A DNA stretch of 64,000 nucleotides from a cyanobacterium endosymbiont of Epithemia clementina EcSB (GCF_029919255.1 NZ_CP123991.1:117110-181109); one strand, 5' to 3'; shown: positions 1 to 11,505, counted from the first letter of the stretch. The notes: generated by a model not told the origin, from the letters alone. Program-made: numbers and translations.

Positions 1-118
1 TTTTATCGATTTATCATATCCAATTTAAGATAACCATCATTAGAAGTTATCACTATTCACTATCCCTGTTACTCTTAAGTAAAAGAAATCTAGAAAGCTA
101 ATGTAAACTACATTCTAT

Positions 119-1261
119 ATGACTAAACTTCATCGCTCTGATCCTAAACTACCGCAAAAACTTAACTTAGAAGAGGAAGATTATTTTGACTACTTCTATG
201 ACGAGCCAGGTAGTGAGCCAGGTACCCTCAACATTGAACCAGATGCCAAACCATCGCGCATTGTTTTAATAGACTATGACGAAATCAACACTGTTTGCCG
301 GGTAGATGTCATTCCAAACGCTCTGATTCCTTATTTAGGTAGTAATACTGTTTCTTGGATGGATGTTCAAGGATTAGGCAGTGAAATAATTCTTAAACAA
401 GTAGGAAAAATTTTTAAACTTCATCCTCTACTACTCGAAGATGTGGTAAATGTTCCCCAACGTCCCAAAGTAGAAGACTATAATGGACAATTAATGATTA
501 TCGCCCAAATGGTATTTTCCCAACCTAGTGAAGAAGGATTTTCAAGTGAACAAGTGGGATTTATTTTAGGCCAAGGCTATCTTTTAACTTTTCAAGAAAA
601 ACAAATCGAAGATTGTTTTAATATAGTTCGTAATCGTATTTATGCCAATCAAGGAAAAGTTCGTCATACCGGACCTGATTATTTAACTTATTTGTTGTTA
701 GATTCGATTATAGATGGTTATTTTCCTGTATTAGAAAAATATGGTGATCGCATCGAAACTTTAGAAGATCAACTAGTTGTACGACCACAAAGTAGTTATC
801 TCGAAGAAATTTATGCTGTGCGACGGGAATTATTAGCATTGCGGCGAGCCATTTGGCCTCTACGTAATGTCACAGATTTATTAGTAAGAGGAGAGAGTTC
901 TTTAATTCAACCAGAAATAAAAATTTATTTTCGTGACTGCTACGATCATGTTATTCAACTGCTCGATATTGTAGAGACTTATCGGGAACTTGCCTCAAGT
1001 TTAATGGATGTTTATTTATCCTCTACGAGCAACAGAATGAACGAAATAATGCAAGTTTTAACAGTTATATCTACGATTTTTATTCCTCTAACTTTTATTG
1101 CAGGAGTTTATGGTATGAACTTTAAATATATGCCAGAACTTAATTGGCGTTGGAGTTATTTTACTTGTCTAGGTTTGATGGCAACTGTTGCGACAAGTTT
1201 AATCTTTTTCTTTTGGCGACGGGGATGGTTTGACTCATTTTATACCTTTAAAAGGGACTAG
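119..1261 (+). CDS. corA: CorA-type magnesium/cobalt channel
   Basis: This 380-residue inner-membrane protein is a CorA-family divalent cation channel, expected to import Mg2+ as a homopentamer. The family signature YGMNF is present near residue 333, followed by the pore loop with MPEL. There are two C-terminal membrane segments: one around residues 312-332 (VISTIFIPLTFIAGV) and one around 346-367 ending in FFFWRRGWF. The long acidic N-terminal part is the cytoplasmic funnel domain. Length is within the usual range for cyanobacterial CorA. It stands alone on the + strand with no co-directional neighbour. A hairpin about 25 bp past the stop probably terminates it. The family call is very safe; metal preference is inferred from the family. 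Confidence 0.95.
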   Translation: MTKLHRSDPKLPQKLNLEEEDYFDYFYDEPGSEPGTLNIEPDAKPSRIVLIDYDEINTVCRVDVIPNALIPYLGSNTVSWMDVQGLGSEIILKQVGKIFKLHPLLLEDVVNVPQRPKVEDYNGQLMIIAQMVFSQPSEEGFSSEQVGFILGQGYLLTFQEKQIEDCFNIVRNRIYANQGKVRHTGPDYLTYLLLDSIIDGYFPVLEKYGDRIETLEDQLVVRPQSSYLEEIYAVRRELLALRRAIWPLRNVTDLLVRGESSLIQPEIKIYFRDCYDHVIQLLDIVETYRELASSLMDVYLSSTSNRMNEIMQVLTVISTIFIPLTFIAGVYGMNFKYMPELNWRWSYFTCLGLMATVATSLIFFFWRRGWFDSFYTFKRD

Positions 1262-1284
1262 ATTAATTGATAAAAATAGGCAAA

Positions 1285-1313
1285 AAATATATCTAATTTT
1301 TGTAGATATATTT
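1285..1313 (+). terminator. Hairpin after corA, probable terminator
   Basis: An 11-bp perfect stem (1285-1295 with 1303-1313, arms AAATATATCTA/TAGATATATTT) with a 7-nt loop lies 24 bp past the corA stop. No strong T-run follows, so it may instead be an mRNA-end stabiliser. Confidence 0.5.
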
Positions 1314-2225
1314 CCTTGTAAAATGTTTGTAACTTTTTAATCTTTCTAAAAAAAACTAACTTACTATGAGTTTAAATAACTCTAAACTAGAAAAGTAGTT
1401 TAAAAAGGATGAGTGTAGCTCATAGCATTTAACCTAAAAATTTAGCACATAGAATTAGAAGTGCAAGAAATATTGAAGTTAACTCATAACTTACAAATTT
1501 TTTGTTCATTTTTTTAAAAAAAGCAGAAATATTATACTTAAGTGCAAGAGAATAGAAAGTTAGAAAAATTGCAGACCTGGTAAAACTTTTAGGATATATA
1601 ATGTTAAAAATAATTTTTAGATGGATCATCCAGGAAAGAGAAGGATTTTGGTAGTTCCCAAAGAGGTTAAGAAAAATAACTTGAAAGAAACAAAAAAAGC
1701 GTTTTGAGAATATCTCAGAACAACGTAAAATAATTTATATTAGCCCACAGTTATCTATTTTTTTACAAAAAAAGTAAATATAAATTAACTTTCTAAAAAG
1801 AATGTAAAATTTTTAAAAAGGTTGGAAATAGAAAAAGATAAAATTTAGTAGAATCATCATCCGTATCCTAAGAAAAAGTAATTAATATAATAATTTGATT
1901 TTAAAAAGTCGGTACATATTGAGTATTTTGGTTTAAAAAACATCAAAAAATAAAAAAAGGACATTTTCTTTTTTAACTTAAAACTTATAGTTTTAAGTTA
2001 AGTGCCATAGGAAATAGCATAGAATAAAAAACATGAAATTGCTAGAAGGATATTTGAATATAAAGATAATTTAGTTAAGGAAGTTGAACAAAGTCCTACG
2101 AGAAAAAAGTTACCCTTAAAAATATAAATTAAAATAATTGATGTTTTTAACGTTTATTTAAAGCTACTTACTTATCCACTGACAACGAAAACTTTATGAC
2201 TAAAAAAACAGTACACTAAACATAG
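1314..2225. other. Gene desert between corA and rnpB
   Basis: About 0.9 kb of AT-rich DNA with no recognisable gene. Frames on both strands are broken by many stops. It contains one perfect 13-bp hairpin (1973-1985 with 1989-2001, loop TAT). The rnpB promoter should lie in the last 100 bases, but I could not define it. Confidence 0.6.
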
Positions 2226-2610
2226 GAAAGAGTTAGCGAGGGAGTTGCGGATTCGTCCTTGAGGCGAATTCGAGGAAAGTCCGGGCTTCCTAAAGACCAA
2301 ACTTGCTGGGTAACCCCCAGTGCGCGTGAGCGTGAGGATAGTGCCACAGAAAAATACCGCATTTTTTGGGTGTTGTCTAAAAAATGTAAGGGTGCAAAGG
2401 TGCGGTAAGAGCGCACCAGCAGCATCGTGAGATGCTGGCTCGGTAAACCCCGGTAGGAAGCAAGGTCGGAGGGACTAAGGTTGGTCTTTTCCCTGTTCCG
2501 TTATTGGAGAACCGCTTGAGGCGTTTGGTAACAAGCGTCCCAGATAGATAACTCCCCCTATAAGACTAATATTTTATAGGAACAGAACCCGGCTTATGTC
2601 TAACTCTTTC
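2226..2610 (+). ncRNA. rnpB: RNase P RNA, cyanobacterial type A
   Basis: This is the catalytic RNA of RNase P, which matures tRNA 5' ends. It was recognised from conserved blocks: GAGGAAAGTCCGGGCT (2271-2287), the ACTTGCTGGGTAAC region, GTGAGGATAGTGCCACAGAAA (from 2332), the AACCCCGG block near 2446, and the 3' ACAGAACCCGGCTTATG block (about 2582-2598). The 5' end (GAAAGAGTTAG, from 2226) pairs with the 3' end (CTAACTCTTTC, to 2610), forming helix P1 and setting the boundaries within a few bases. A T-rich tract follows the P1 helix. It converges with mfd, about 90 bp away. Confidence 0.95.
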
Positions 2611-2702
2611 TTTTTTCCTTACTTAATCCCTATTTGGCGTCAATATTGAATAGGTGGCGCAATAAGTGGAGAATTACTGCCATAAAAGGATGTCTGAGGA
2701 CA

Positions 2703-5700
2703 TCAATTAGCAATTTCTATCCCATTTTGGGGTAAAGCTCCTTTCATCTTTCCTAACCACTCAATCAAACTCTCTAATTGTTTTTGGGGTTTTGATAGTC
2801 CTAAACCCCTAACAGTCACTTTTTTAGGACTATAAACGAACCGCGATTGCAGATAATTGGGTAAGTTTTCTTCTAATAATTTCCAAGCAGGTTCTTCCAT
2901 TGGAGTTTCTAAAATGACATGTTGTTTCCCATCAGTCTTAATGCGAGAAAACCCTAAAGATTTGCCAATTTGTTTTAATTCTATTACTTGCAGTAGCTGT
3001 TTTACCGAGGAGGGAATCTTTCCATAGCAGTCTGTCCAAGCTACCATAATTTGCTCTAAATCTTCTTTAGAATTCGCCGTTGCTACTGCTCGATAAGCAT
3101 CCATTTTTTGTTGAGTGTCAGCAATATAACTAGTAGGAATAAAAGCCGTTAACTGTAAATCAACTTGGGTTTCATCAACTCGAGGTATTTCCTGACCTTG
3201 GATCTCTTTAATAGCTTCCTGTAACATTTCCATGTACAATTCAAATCCAATAGCCGTCATTTGACCTGACTGTTCAGCCCCTAATAGGTTTCCTACTCCC
3301 CGGATTTCCATGTCACGGGTAGCCAATTGATATCCTGAGCCCAGTTGGCTGAATTCTTGTAAGGCCCTCAATCTTTTCCGGGCCGTTTCTGTTATTTCTC
3401 CTTTACTTGGATATAATAACCAAGCATGAGCTTGTATCCCAGATCGCCCCACCCTTCCTCTCAACTGATAAAGTTGAGATAAACCAAATTTTTGGGAATC
3501 TTCAACAATAATTGTATTAACTCTTGGGATGTCTAATCCTGATTCAATAATCGTTGTACAAACTAAAATATCTCCCATCCCATTGTTGAATTCTAACATG
3601 GTTATTTCTAATTCGTTAACATTCATTTGTCCATGAGCAACCATGATTTTCGCACTGGAAACCATTTGTTGCAATTTCCCAGCTACTTCTTCAATTCCTT
3701 CAACTCTAGGAACAACATAGAAGATCTGTCCTCCCCGATCTAATTCGTTACGAATGGCGGTCCTAATAACATCAGGATTATGACTGGATAAGTGGGTTTT
3801 GATGGGACGACGAGAAGGTGGAGGAGTAGTTATTAAACTCATTTCTCGAATACCTGACAAAGACATATATAAGGTTCGAGGAATAGGAGTAGCACTTAAT
3901 GTGAGAACATCAACTTGAGTTTTTAACTCTTTAATCTTTTCTTTTTGATTAACCCCAAATCTTTGTTCTTCGTCAATAATTAATAAGCCTAAGTTTTTGA
4001 ATTTAACGGTTTTTCCCAAAATTTTATGAGTTCCTACAACTATATCTAATTCTCCTGTGGCTAACCGTTGTAAGATATCCTTTTTCTCTGAAGTGGTACG
4101 AAAACGATTCAGTAGTCCAATATTAATTGGATAGGGCGCAAATCTTTCCTTTAGGGTATGATAATGTTGTTGCGTCAGAATCGTAGTTGGTGCAAGCAGT
4201 GCAACCTGTTTATGTCCACTAGTAACGACTTTAAAAATTGCTCTGACAGCAACTTCTGTTTTACCAAAGCCTACATCCCCACAAACTAATCGATCCATAG
4301 GGCGGTCACTTTCTAAATCGATTTTCACATCTTGAACTGCTTTCAGTTGATCGGGTGTAGGTTGATAGGGAAAAGAACCTTCTAATTCTTCTTGCCAAGG
4401 GGTATCAGGAGGATAAACAAATCCTGATTGTTTAGAGCGTTTAGCATAGAGATTTAATAAATCAACTGCTAATTTTTTAATTGTCTTACGAACTTTTTGT
4501 TTAGTTTTTGCCCAGGTTTTTCCTGTCATTTTGTGGAGTTCTGGAGGACGATCTTCAGTTTGATAATAGCGGGATAAACTATCCACAGAATCTGCTGGTA
4601 TTCTCAACAAACCATCATAGTATTGAATAACTAAATACTCACGAGTTGCTAGGCTTTCCAGCTTTAAAAATCTACCAACTCCATGACTTTTATGAACAAC
4701 ATAATCTCCTGGAAGCAGTCGCTCTAAGTTTATTTGTTTAGAGGCAGCCCGACGACGTTTTCGAATATATCCTGTCGAGGCTAAAACATGCTGTCCAAAA
4801 AACTCCTTATCGGTAATAACAACAACCCGAAAAGTAGGTAGAATAAACCCTGTTAATTCCGCTAAGCCTGAATACTTTAAGGCTACGGCTATCCCTTGAG
4901 TATGATACTTTTCAACTCCTGGGTAATCCCGAGGATTTGGAATAAATTGAGCTGGACAGTCATGTTCTTCTAGTAAAGAAACTGTTCGGGAGGGTTGGGC
5001 AGAAACCAACCAGGTTAAATATTTATTTAGAGAAATACCACTATAAATCTCTCGTTTTCCTCGTAATATTTCTGCTAATTTAGAGAACTGATGAGGGATA
5101 CTAGGTATTGGACGACTTGACAAATCTAATGCAGTTTTATCTGTGCTTTCTGATAACTCTGAAAGATAAATAATGGGAAATTTTTGGGCTAATTTTACAG
5201 AGGTTTCAAAAGAACGATGAATCTTTGGTAAAGGTGATCCTAATTCTTGCCAGTTATCTTCTATATATTCTAACCAGCGATTACTATGGCACTCACATTG
5301 TTCTAATTCATCAAAAATACAAATAGTATTATCTTCTAAATAATCTATTAATGAAGCAGGTTTTTCAAAAGCTATTCCTAAAAAACGTCTCATTCCCTCG
5401 GGATAATTATTGTCTTTTAATGCCTCTATTTCTTCGATAGAGAAATAAGTTTCTAAAGATTGATGTTGTTCATTAAGAGTGTGAGCAATGATAGGATCAA
5501 AACTCGTAGGAGTTAGAAAAACTTGATCAAGTTTTTCTAAAGAACGTTGAGTTGCTAGATCTAATTCTCTAATTTTCTCTAATTTATCTCCAAACCATTC
5601 TAATCGAATGGGTAATTCTAAGGAAACTGGGAAAATATCAACAATATCACCTCTTCTACTCCATTGACCCTCAGTTTCTACTAGAGAAACTCTTTCATAA

Positions 5701-6194
5701 CCTAATTTAGTTAACGATTTATCAATTTCTTGAGATGATTTAGTCATTCCTGTTTGTAAATTTAAACAATAAGACCGAAAAATGTCAGGAGGTGGTAAAT
5801 GGGGTTGTAAAACTTTTTCTGTAGTAACAATAGCTAATTTGTTATCAATATATAATGAACTATTTATGCTTGACAAAACTTGCATTTGTCCCCAAATCAT
5901 TTCTGATTCAGCGTTAAAAGACTCATAAGGAGACGCTTCTGAAGTTGGATAAAAATCGACAGTTTTCCAGCCCATAATCTCTAACTGAGCCGCCCATCTC
6001 CCTGCTTCTTCTAGGGTTGCACAAACTACTAATAAACTACGATTTTCTGCTTGTGCTAATGCTGATGCGACTAAGCCTTTAGGGAGTCGAGGAATTCCTG
6101 TCAATCCCAAATAACCTATTTTTTTTAGTTTCTCTAATAATTCTTTAGTTAGAGGTGATTTTTGTAGAGTACGAATTAGGGAAGAAAAAGTCAT
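2703..6194 (-). CDS. mfd: Transcription-repair coupling factor Mfd
   Basis: This 1163-residue SF2 DNA translocase removes RNA polymerase stalled at lesions and recruits the UvrAB excision machinery. The N-terminal third is the UvrB-like module. The RNA polymerase interaction (CarD-like) domain is around residues 490-560 ([17 protein letters not shown]). The translocase core follows, with Walker [10 protein letters not shown] near 640, motif II DEEQ near 740, SATPIPRT, and the late helicase motif QLRGRVGRS. The TRCF C-terminal domain is near 1010-1110. Length is normal and no frameshift is visible. The ATG start gives the usual N terminus. It stands alone on the - strand, converging with rnpB. 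Its retention in a genome losing so much DNA points to a continuing need for excision repair. Confidence 0.97.
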   Translation of the reverse strand: MTFSSLIRTLQKSPLTKELLEKLKKIGYLGLTGIPRLPKGLVASALAQAENRSLLVVCATLEEAGRWAAQLEIMGWKTVDFYPTSEASPYESFNAESEMIWGQMQVLSSINSSLYIDNKLAIVTTEKVLQPHLPPPDIFRSYCLNLQTGMTKSSQEIDKSLTKLGYERVSLVETEGQWSRRGDIVDIFPVSLELPIRLEWFGDKLEKIRELDLATQRSLEKLDQVFLTPTSFDPIIAHTLNEQHQSLETYFSIEEIEALKDNNYPEGMRRFLGIAFEKPASLIDYLEDNTICIFDELEQCECHSNRWLEYIEDNWQELGSPLPKIHRSFETSVKLAQKFPIIYLSELSESTDKTALDLSSRPIPSIPHQFSKLAEILRGKREIYSGISLNKYLTWLVSAQPSRTVSLLEEHDCPAQFIPNPRDYPGVEKYHTQGIAVALKYSGLAELTGFILPTFRVVVITDKEFFGQHVLASTGYIRKRRRAASKQINLERLLPGDYVVHKSHGVGRFLKLESLATREYLVIQYYDGLLRIPADSVDSLSRYYQTEDRPPELHKMTGKTWAKTKQKVRKTIKKLAVDLLNLYAKRSKQSGFVYPPDTPWQEELEGSFPYQPTPDQLKAVQDVKIDLESDRPMDRLVCGDVGFGKTEVAVRAIFKVVTSGHKQVALLAPTTILTQQHYHTLKERFAPYPINIGLLNRFRTTSEKKDILQRLATGELDIVVGTHKILGKTVKFKNLGLLIIDEEQRFGVNQKEKIKELKTQVDVLTLSATPIPRTLYMSLSGIREMSLITTPPPSRRPIKTHLSSHNPDVIRTAIRNELDRGGQIFYVVPRVEGIEEVAGKLQQMVSSAKIMVAHGQMNVNELEITMLEFNNGMGDILVCTTIIESGLDIPRVNTIIVEDSQKFGLSQLYQLRGRVGRSGIQAHAWLLYPSKGEITETARKRLRALQEFSQLGSGYQLATRDMEIRGVGNLLGAEQSGQMTAIGFELYMEMLQEAIKEIQGQEIPRVDETQVDLQLTAFIPTSYIADTQQKMDAYRAVATANSKEDLEQIMVAWTDCYGKIPSSVKQLLQVIELKQIGKSLGFSRIKTDGKQHVILETPMEEPAWKLLEENLPNYLQSRFVYSPKKVTVRGLGLSKPQKQLESLIEWLGKMKGALPQNGIEIAN

Positions 6195-7680
6195 AGTTAT
6201 ATTGACAAATCTATTTTATTTTTTAGTTTTATAAAATAAATAAAAATGATTTTGATATAATCAAAATCTTTTCAGATAGCTATTGTAGCACAATTTTTAA
6301 CTAACTGTCTTATTTCCAAGAAACAGCTTTTTATACTTTAAAAATAGCCTTAAATAAACATTTAAGATACAAACTATTTCGTGCTTATATATAAAAACAA
6401 TTAATGCCATTTAATTTAGACTGTCTTAATTAATATTTTTCTTATTAACTGCTATAAACAGGAATTTTTAAAGTACTTTAACTAAATTAAATTCATCTTT
6501 AAAAATAATTTCAAGGCTCTCATAAACTTTTCTTGATGTTTTTCAAAAAAAATTAATTCTTGACTACAAGTTAGTATAAAATGCTTTATTTATATAATAT
6601 CTTTTGATTGCTTTGGTTTTACTTTTACTGAACTAGTTATATCCACTGATATATTACAAATAATAATTACTTTTTATAGATTTTTATTTTTAATTTTTTT
6701 GACGTATATTTACTGCTAGAATGTTTAGTTTTAATTTTTTTTAGAACTATTTATTTATATATAAAAATTTTTATATATAAAATAATCAATATTTGCAAGA
6801 AGAAATTTGACTCATATTTTTTATATTATCTAATTTTTAGATATTAATTTTTTTATTTTTTCTTAAAAATATCTAAGGTATTTAATGGTGTTTAGAAGCT
6901 GAGTAGTCTTTATTTATTTTTTAAAATTTAAACTTTTCTTCTGTCTCTTAAATTGTTAATTTAAGTTGTTTTCATTATAGCTATTTATAATCTTACTTAA
7001 TTTTAAATCTATTTAAATCAGGTTCTTTTCTAAGAAACATGTTTGTACTTTTATTAGCAAATAATTCTATAGATTCTTTTAAAATTGAAAGTTAACTTCA
7101 ATTATTCTTATTTCTCTAATTTTATTAGCTTAATTTTTGAGTAGGTTACTATCTAACAATTGCTTTCTTTTAAAAAATCTATTCTGACCTTATTTTATTA
7201 AAGTTTACTTATTAATGGAATTTAAAATTAACAGAAAACTTAGATTGGAAAAGTTATTATATTACTTCTTATTAGATTATTTAATGCTTAACATTAAATA
7301 ATCTAATAACTCTATTGAGTACATCAAAGTAATTTCCCCACCTTGTAATTAAAAATATTGTTAATCTGTAAAGGATACTCAAAATTAATTGAATCAGCTA
7401 ATTTTGAGCTTGTATTCAATTAACTATTGCTCTTCTATTGTCTTAACTTATTAGCAACTTCTAACTGTAACATATTACAAACTACTTGACTGCCAGAAAA
7501 CAAAGCTGTATTAATAAATTTTTTTCCGTTATTTTTGGTATTTTTTTTAAAAAAAATTGCGGTTGTAAACTATTTTTTAACCATTTAATAAATGATAAAT
7601 ATCTTGATTAACTATAGTTGATTCATCTTTAACTGAAGGGTTCTAATCAACAGTTAAGCAAACTTCAGAATAACTATCGA
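6195..7680. other. AT-rich gene desert upstream of mfd
   Basis: About 1.5 kb dominated by A/T runs. No open frame of gene-like composition was found and no family was recognised. A perfect 18-bp hairpin lies at 7269-7286 with 7292-7309 (5-nt loop). It probably represents genes eroded past recognition. Confidence 0.6.
7269..7309. repeat. Perfect 18-bp stem-loop
   Basis: The arms 7269-7286 and 7292-7309 are exact reverse complements with a 5-nt loop (CTTAA). It lies about 370 bp downstream, in the - direction, of an unrecognised coding remnant. It may be that lost gene's terminator. Confidence 0.6.
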
Positions 7681-8370
7681 TCATCTGTTTAACTGATGCT
7701 TGTGTTTGTTTTTCTTATCCCTAATTTTCTGGTAGTACTGCACAACATCTTTAGATTTAAAAAATACTTCACATCCATTCGTTGTTAAAACTTTTGCTGT
7801 TGTTTGATAAACAGGGAAAAAAATAGTCTTTTCAAGAACTTTAAAATTATTTCTACTCGATATCATAATTTTTTTAAAAATTACAGTAACTTGTGAGATT
7901 TGTTCTCCTACATTTTCAATAATACGTTGAAAACTAACTATTAAACTCCATCTATTCTCCTATATCTAATTTTTAGACAACAGAAGTCAGAACTATCTCT
8001 GCCACAGTGATTTGTAGTCCCAATTCAAGTAAGGTTAAGGTGATCTTAGCAATTACGGTTTTATATCCAGTTATGCTTAAGGTTTTCGATGTGTAAGCCT
8101 AAAAATAAGTCTGAAATGTAGTCTAACAAACAACCTCTAATGTATGGCGAAATTCTGTGAACAATTTGATTAAGTCACATTCTGCCATATTTTTAATAAT
8201 TATTTCCCCTAAACGCACAAAAGACAGTTATAAGACTAAATATCTGATTTCCTGTAACTTTATTTTCCACTTCTCTTATTTACTGTGGACATAATCTCAT
8301 CAATGGTGATGTCATTGAGATAAATAGATTCTATCTGTGGAAACAGTTCAGATTTTGGATATTCATAACT
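7681..8370 (-). pseudogene. Unrecognised coding remnant
   Basis: Reading the minus strand gives several coding-like blocks in shifting frames. In order they include IYLNDITIDEIMSTVNKRSGK (about 8277-8340), MAECDLIKLFTEFRHTLEVV (about 8125-8190) and a block ending LELGLQITVAEIVLTSVV (about 7978-8050). They end with an open stretch of about 88 codons (to 7681) that runs through FQRIIENVGEQISQV to a lysine-rich tail. The blocks are separated by stops and frame changes. I do not recognise the family. The composition of the blocks is more protein-like than the desert around them, which is the only basis for the call. Confidence 0.3.
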
Positions 8371-8712
8371 AGTCTCGGGGATAATACTAAGCCATCCTAA
8401 TTTAAGTTTGGTCCTATTTCTGCATAGGAAAATAGACTATAGGCTTTCCTTAGTAAACTGAATGATCTTGAATAGGGTTTTTAAATTAGGAAAAAATTAG
8501 ATAATTAGAATAAATATCAAAACCTACAAAGTTGTTAACTAAACTCTTCTAATATAAATCTAGAATGTTCTAGAAAACAATCGCATCATAGGAGTCAACC
8601 AAGGATTAGGACTATGTAATGATCGTACTAGGTAATTAAAAAAAAGATAGTCTCCACTGCATTTTAATGGACCCAACCTTTTTGAGCGCAACGCAGCACA
8701 GTACTAGTGTTT

Positions 8713-8749
8713 GAGTTACCATTAGATTATTTTAATCTAATGGTAACTC
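8713..8749 (-). terminator. Perfect 17-bp hairpin overlapping a stop codon
   Basis: The arms 8713-8729 and 8733-8749 are exact reverse complements around a 3-nt loop. On the minus strand the upstream arm is made of the last codons of the neighbouring gene (GAG TTA CCA TTA GAT TAA), so the stop codon sits at the loop. Only a short A/T stretch follows. It is probably the terminator of that gene. Confidence 0.65.
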
Positions 8750-9055
8750 ACTCCATTCTGCACAAAAGTTATCCCAACACAATACCTTTTCTTTCCCTGG
8801 AAACCAGTCTACTTGGTCTACTTTGAACCATTGTTGCGCCAAATGACTCCAAAGTTCAATGTCCTTTCCATTGTTTCTATAATAGTATCTTTGACCACTA
8901 CAAGCCACAATCTCCCAGGTTAGACCATTTTCTGGATGATTAAACTCTATGGTTAAAGTGCAATTTTCAGGAGATGATAATTTATCTCCTTGACGTTGAT
9001 AACAAATGGTCCGATAATTTTGCAGGTTAGATTCTCCTAGATTAACCATAAACAC
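8732..9055 (-). CDS. Small conserved cyanobacterial protein of unknown function
   Basis: This predicted soluble protein has 107 residues, with no signal peptide or membrane segment. It is rich in W, Y and C (for example WEIVACSGQRYYYRNN and VDWFPGKEKVLCWDNFCAEW) and acidic overall. I recall similar short hypothetical proteins in unicellular cyanobacteria but can assign no function. Codon use and composition look like the intact genes here, and the frame is undamaged in a genome where unneeded genes are broken, so it is probably functional. Its stop codon lies inside a perfect hairpin (8713-8749). A separate terminator (9085-9120) isolates it from the rpsP-KH pair upstream, so it should have its own promoter in 9056-9085. 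Confidence 0.75.
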   Translation of the reverse strand: MFMVNLGESNLQNYRTICYQRQGDKLSSPENCTLTIEFNHPENGLTWEIVACSGQRYYYRNNGKDIELWSHLAQQWFKVDQVDWFPGKEKVLCWDNFCAEWSELPLD

Positions 9056-9084
9056 AATACTCAGTAATTATTTTGGAAGTGAGG

Positions 9085-9120
9085 GGAGTATGGGAGCGTT
9101 TTTAACTCTCCCATACTTCC
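9085..9120 (-). terminator. Terminator of the rpsP-KH operon
   Basis: A G/C-rich stem (AGTATGGGAG at 9087-9096 with CTCCCATACT at 9108-9117, extended by GG/CC across a bulge) starts immediately after the KH-protein stop in the minus direction. It is one of the few G/C-rich hairpins in the window and fits an intrinsic terminator. Confidence 0.7.
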
Positions 9121-9121
9121 A

Positions 9122-9538
9122 CTACTGTTCCCAATGAGATCTTACAGAAAGTCTTGGCAAAGGAGGAGGCTGAATCCTGGTTTTTTTTCGCACGAATTTA
9201 CGTTCGGACCTGTAACCTGTTTGACAGCTAGAGCGAGAATTTTCCCCTGGAATATCATAAATATCAAGATATAAAGATTGACCAGCAGCGGTAGCGGCGA
9301 CTTGTAGTACCACACGAATAGCCTGAAGATTACGGCCACCTCGTCCAAAAATTCGCCCTTTATTATTGCCTTCAAAGGCTAAACGAATCCAAACGCGTTG
9401 ATTCTTATTAACCTTTTCACAATCTACACTTAGGGAATCTGGCGATTCTAACAACGGTTCTACTAAAAACCCCACTAGGCCTAAATAATCTGGGCTGGTA
9501 GGGTTTGATGAATTAGACCAAGAATTAGATTTGAGCAT
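9122..9538 (-). CDS. KH-domain RNA-binding protein (KhpA/YlqC type)
   Basis: This single-KH-domain protein is probably an RNA chaperone. From the ATG at 9538 it has 138 residues. I chose this start over one 32 codons upstream because the longer version would read far into rpsP. The KH core includes [10 protein letters not shown], the GXXG-type loop GRGGRN and the following helix [17 protein letters not shown]. The tail from the residues after YDIPGEN is basic and arginine-rich, typical of the cyanobacterial version. The ATG overlaps the end of rpsP by 14 bases, so the two are probably translationally coupled. The same rpsP-KH order is common in cyanobacteria and Firmicutes. Confidence 0.85.
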   Translation of the reverse strand: MLKSNSWSNSSNPTSPDYLGLVGFLVEPLLESPDSLSVDCEKVNKNQRVWIRLAFEGNNKGRIFGRGGRNLQAIRVVLQVAATAAGQSLYLDIYDIPGENSRSSCQTGYRSERKFVRKKTRIQPPPLPRLSVRSHWEQ

Positions 9539-9779
9539 TGACCTGTTCAAATACTTGCGCTTTCTGAAGAATACTACGAACGGTATCTGTTGGTTGGGCT
9601 CCTTGTTGAAGTTTTTTAACAATTCCTGGAACATTTAAGTGAGTTTCGTCGGTTCTGGGGTTGTAAAATCCTAATTCTTCTAAAGGACGACCATCACGAC
9701 GATTGCTGCTATTCATAGCGACAATTCTATAACTGGCCTCACGCTTTTTGCCGTACCGTTTTAAGCGTAGTTTGATCAT
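9525..9779 (-). CDS. rpsP: 30S ribosomal protein S16
   Basis: This 84-residue protein is ribosomal protein S16 of the small subunit. It begins with the standard [22 protein letters not shown], followed by the conserved [13 protein letters not shown]. The length is normal and the tail lysine-poor. It is the first gene of a two-gene operon with the KH-domain protein, overlapping it by 14 bases. A very A/T-rich leader of about 150 bp lies upstream before the decayed radical SAM gene on the other strand. Confidence 0.97.
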   Translation of the reverse strand: MIKLRLKRYGKKREASYRIVAMNSSNRRDGRPLEELGFYNPRTDETHLNVPGIVKKLQQGAQPTDTVRSILQKAQVFEQVNAQI

Positions 9780-9972
9780 ACTAGTTACTGAGACTCCTTA
9801 ACTTATTGATAATTTTTAATCACTTTCCGATGAGAGATTGACTTTTACGCTAAATCGATTAAGTCATTTCCGAATAGATAATTATATCATCATTATTATC
9901 AACTTCAGTCAATTATTACAATCGTTATTGTTTTGTATTTAAACTCAATTAATATATGCACAGGGTAGTTAA

Positions 9973-11505
9973 ATGTCAATATTACCTATTTATCCGGTAT
10001 TGCTTCCAATTTTTTAGTTTTATGATTCAGATCTTGGAGTTGGTCAATTACAAAATTTTATTGCCACTATGGGGCTTAATTACCGTCATTAGCATTTTGT
10101 TCTACACCTAAGAATTTAAAACCTTATAATCTTAACATTGCAAGACATAAATTTTAAAAAATGGGATTGGGCACAACTTATAATCCTCTCAGCGATGCTC
10201 GTACATAAATTAGATTTACTTGGACAGATTTTAAGAAGTTAGACGACTGGATAAAGCTCTTCTTGTAGAAGATTTTACCCCACATCAGTCCTTTAAGAGA
10301 CTTAAAAAGCAGGGGGCAGACTTATCAGTTTTAAAGTAAGAAGAATTGCCTCTTCTTATGTTTGTTGAGGCGTTAAAATACGGAAAGACCTGGGGAGTAA
10401 TTTCCATGACTGAAAAGTCTAGTGTTACTATATTCTCCATTTCTTGCTACGATTTCTTGGAATTAGATATCTATGACTTAATATTAGTCCAATCTTCATA
10501 TATATTTCCTTTCCATTGCTAATTTTGTGACATTATTATTTTTTATAAACGCAAACCTAGCATTAAAACCCCTAGTCAAATTTTAGAATAGTCGGACCAG
10601 TTTTATAAATTAGGGTTAAGAAAGGAAGTATTCATAGTAGTCAATGACTCTATTGACAAAAAAACACAATATCAAATTCTTACTTAGAAAATTAACAATT
10701 TTACTAAAAGTACATTAAAATTTTTTTAGGTTTAATACAAAAGTGTCCGTTGATTTAGTCCAGGATAGTAATTTATTAGAATTAATAGTATAGTTCAACT
10801 TTAAATATTGTTTGCTTAATCTTTGAAATTACAGATGAAGAAAACTTAAAATTAACCAAAAATTTTAAAATACCCGTAGTTATGTAACTGAATATTGCGA
10901 TATTTTAACCAGGGCTAGTTTACATTTAGTAGCTAGATTTATTTGCCCTTTTAATAAAAAAATAGGCAGCTCTACATATTATTTGTCCTGTGGAAGGCAA
11001 GACAATTCCTATCTGCAATGTTTGGTATGTTATAAACCCTTTTCTATATCAGTACTAATGTCTAGTTTTTTAGAAAAAGAAGAAGGACTGCAAGTTTACA
11101 CCAAAAAAGATACAAAAATGAACTTTGTTCCCATCCATCCTTTTAGGAAAATTTTCCAAGAGTAATTGAAGCTTTACGGGTTTTATTCAAATAAATAAAA
11201 CTTCTTAGATCGTACCTATAGTTGTTTTCTAAAACTAGAGAGCTCTCAATATCATCTCTCTTTCGAGTTACCTAGTCAGGTTAGTTTACACGCTTCAGTA
11301 ATTGTTGTCTGGAGATAAGAATTTAAACAAAAAAACTTGTTAGCAGTTTTGACATTATTTTTTTAGAAAAAATACAGAATTTTTCAGCTTTGGAATATTA
11401 TTTAACTGTGTGCGCTCATGATAAACATCCCTGAGAATTTTGTAAAACCGTTCAGAGTGAAATTAAATAACAGTTGCAAAAATTTAAGAATAGAAAATTA
11501 TGACA
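9973..11505 (+). pseudogene. Broken B12-binding radical SAM protein (DUF4070 family)
   Basis: This is a full-length but heavily mutated relic of the cyanobacterial B12-binding radical SAM family with a DUF4070 C terminus. The pieces are in the expected order but in different frames: MSILPIYPVLLP at the start; VEDFTPHQSFKRLKKQGADLSVLK (about 10265-10340); LPLLMFVEALKYGKTWGVIS; RKPSIKTPSQILE (about 10550); FYKLGLRKEVFIV; then YLTVCAHDKHP and the end of the gene (about 11400-11500). At least ten stops or frameshifts separate them. The region of the radical SAM cysteines is also damaged (only FPFHC-FCD is left). The original substrate is unknown. A short open stretch at 10983-11165 is part of this relic, not a gene. 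Confidence 0.8.

Noticed and set aside
7681-7866. Small 61-codon gene on the minus strand
   Set aside because: It is the tail of a longer broken coding stretch that is open upstream of its first ATG; it has no ribosome-binding site or recognised homologue.
9539-9634. 32-codon longer N terminus of the KH-domain protein
   Set aside because: It would overlap most of the end of rpsP, is not KH-like, and the ATG at 9538 gives the standard size and a typical short overlap.
10983-11165. 60-codon open stretch on the plus strand
   Set aside because: It lies inside the relic of the B12-binding radical SAM gene and reads wrong frames across it.
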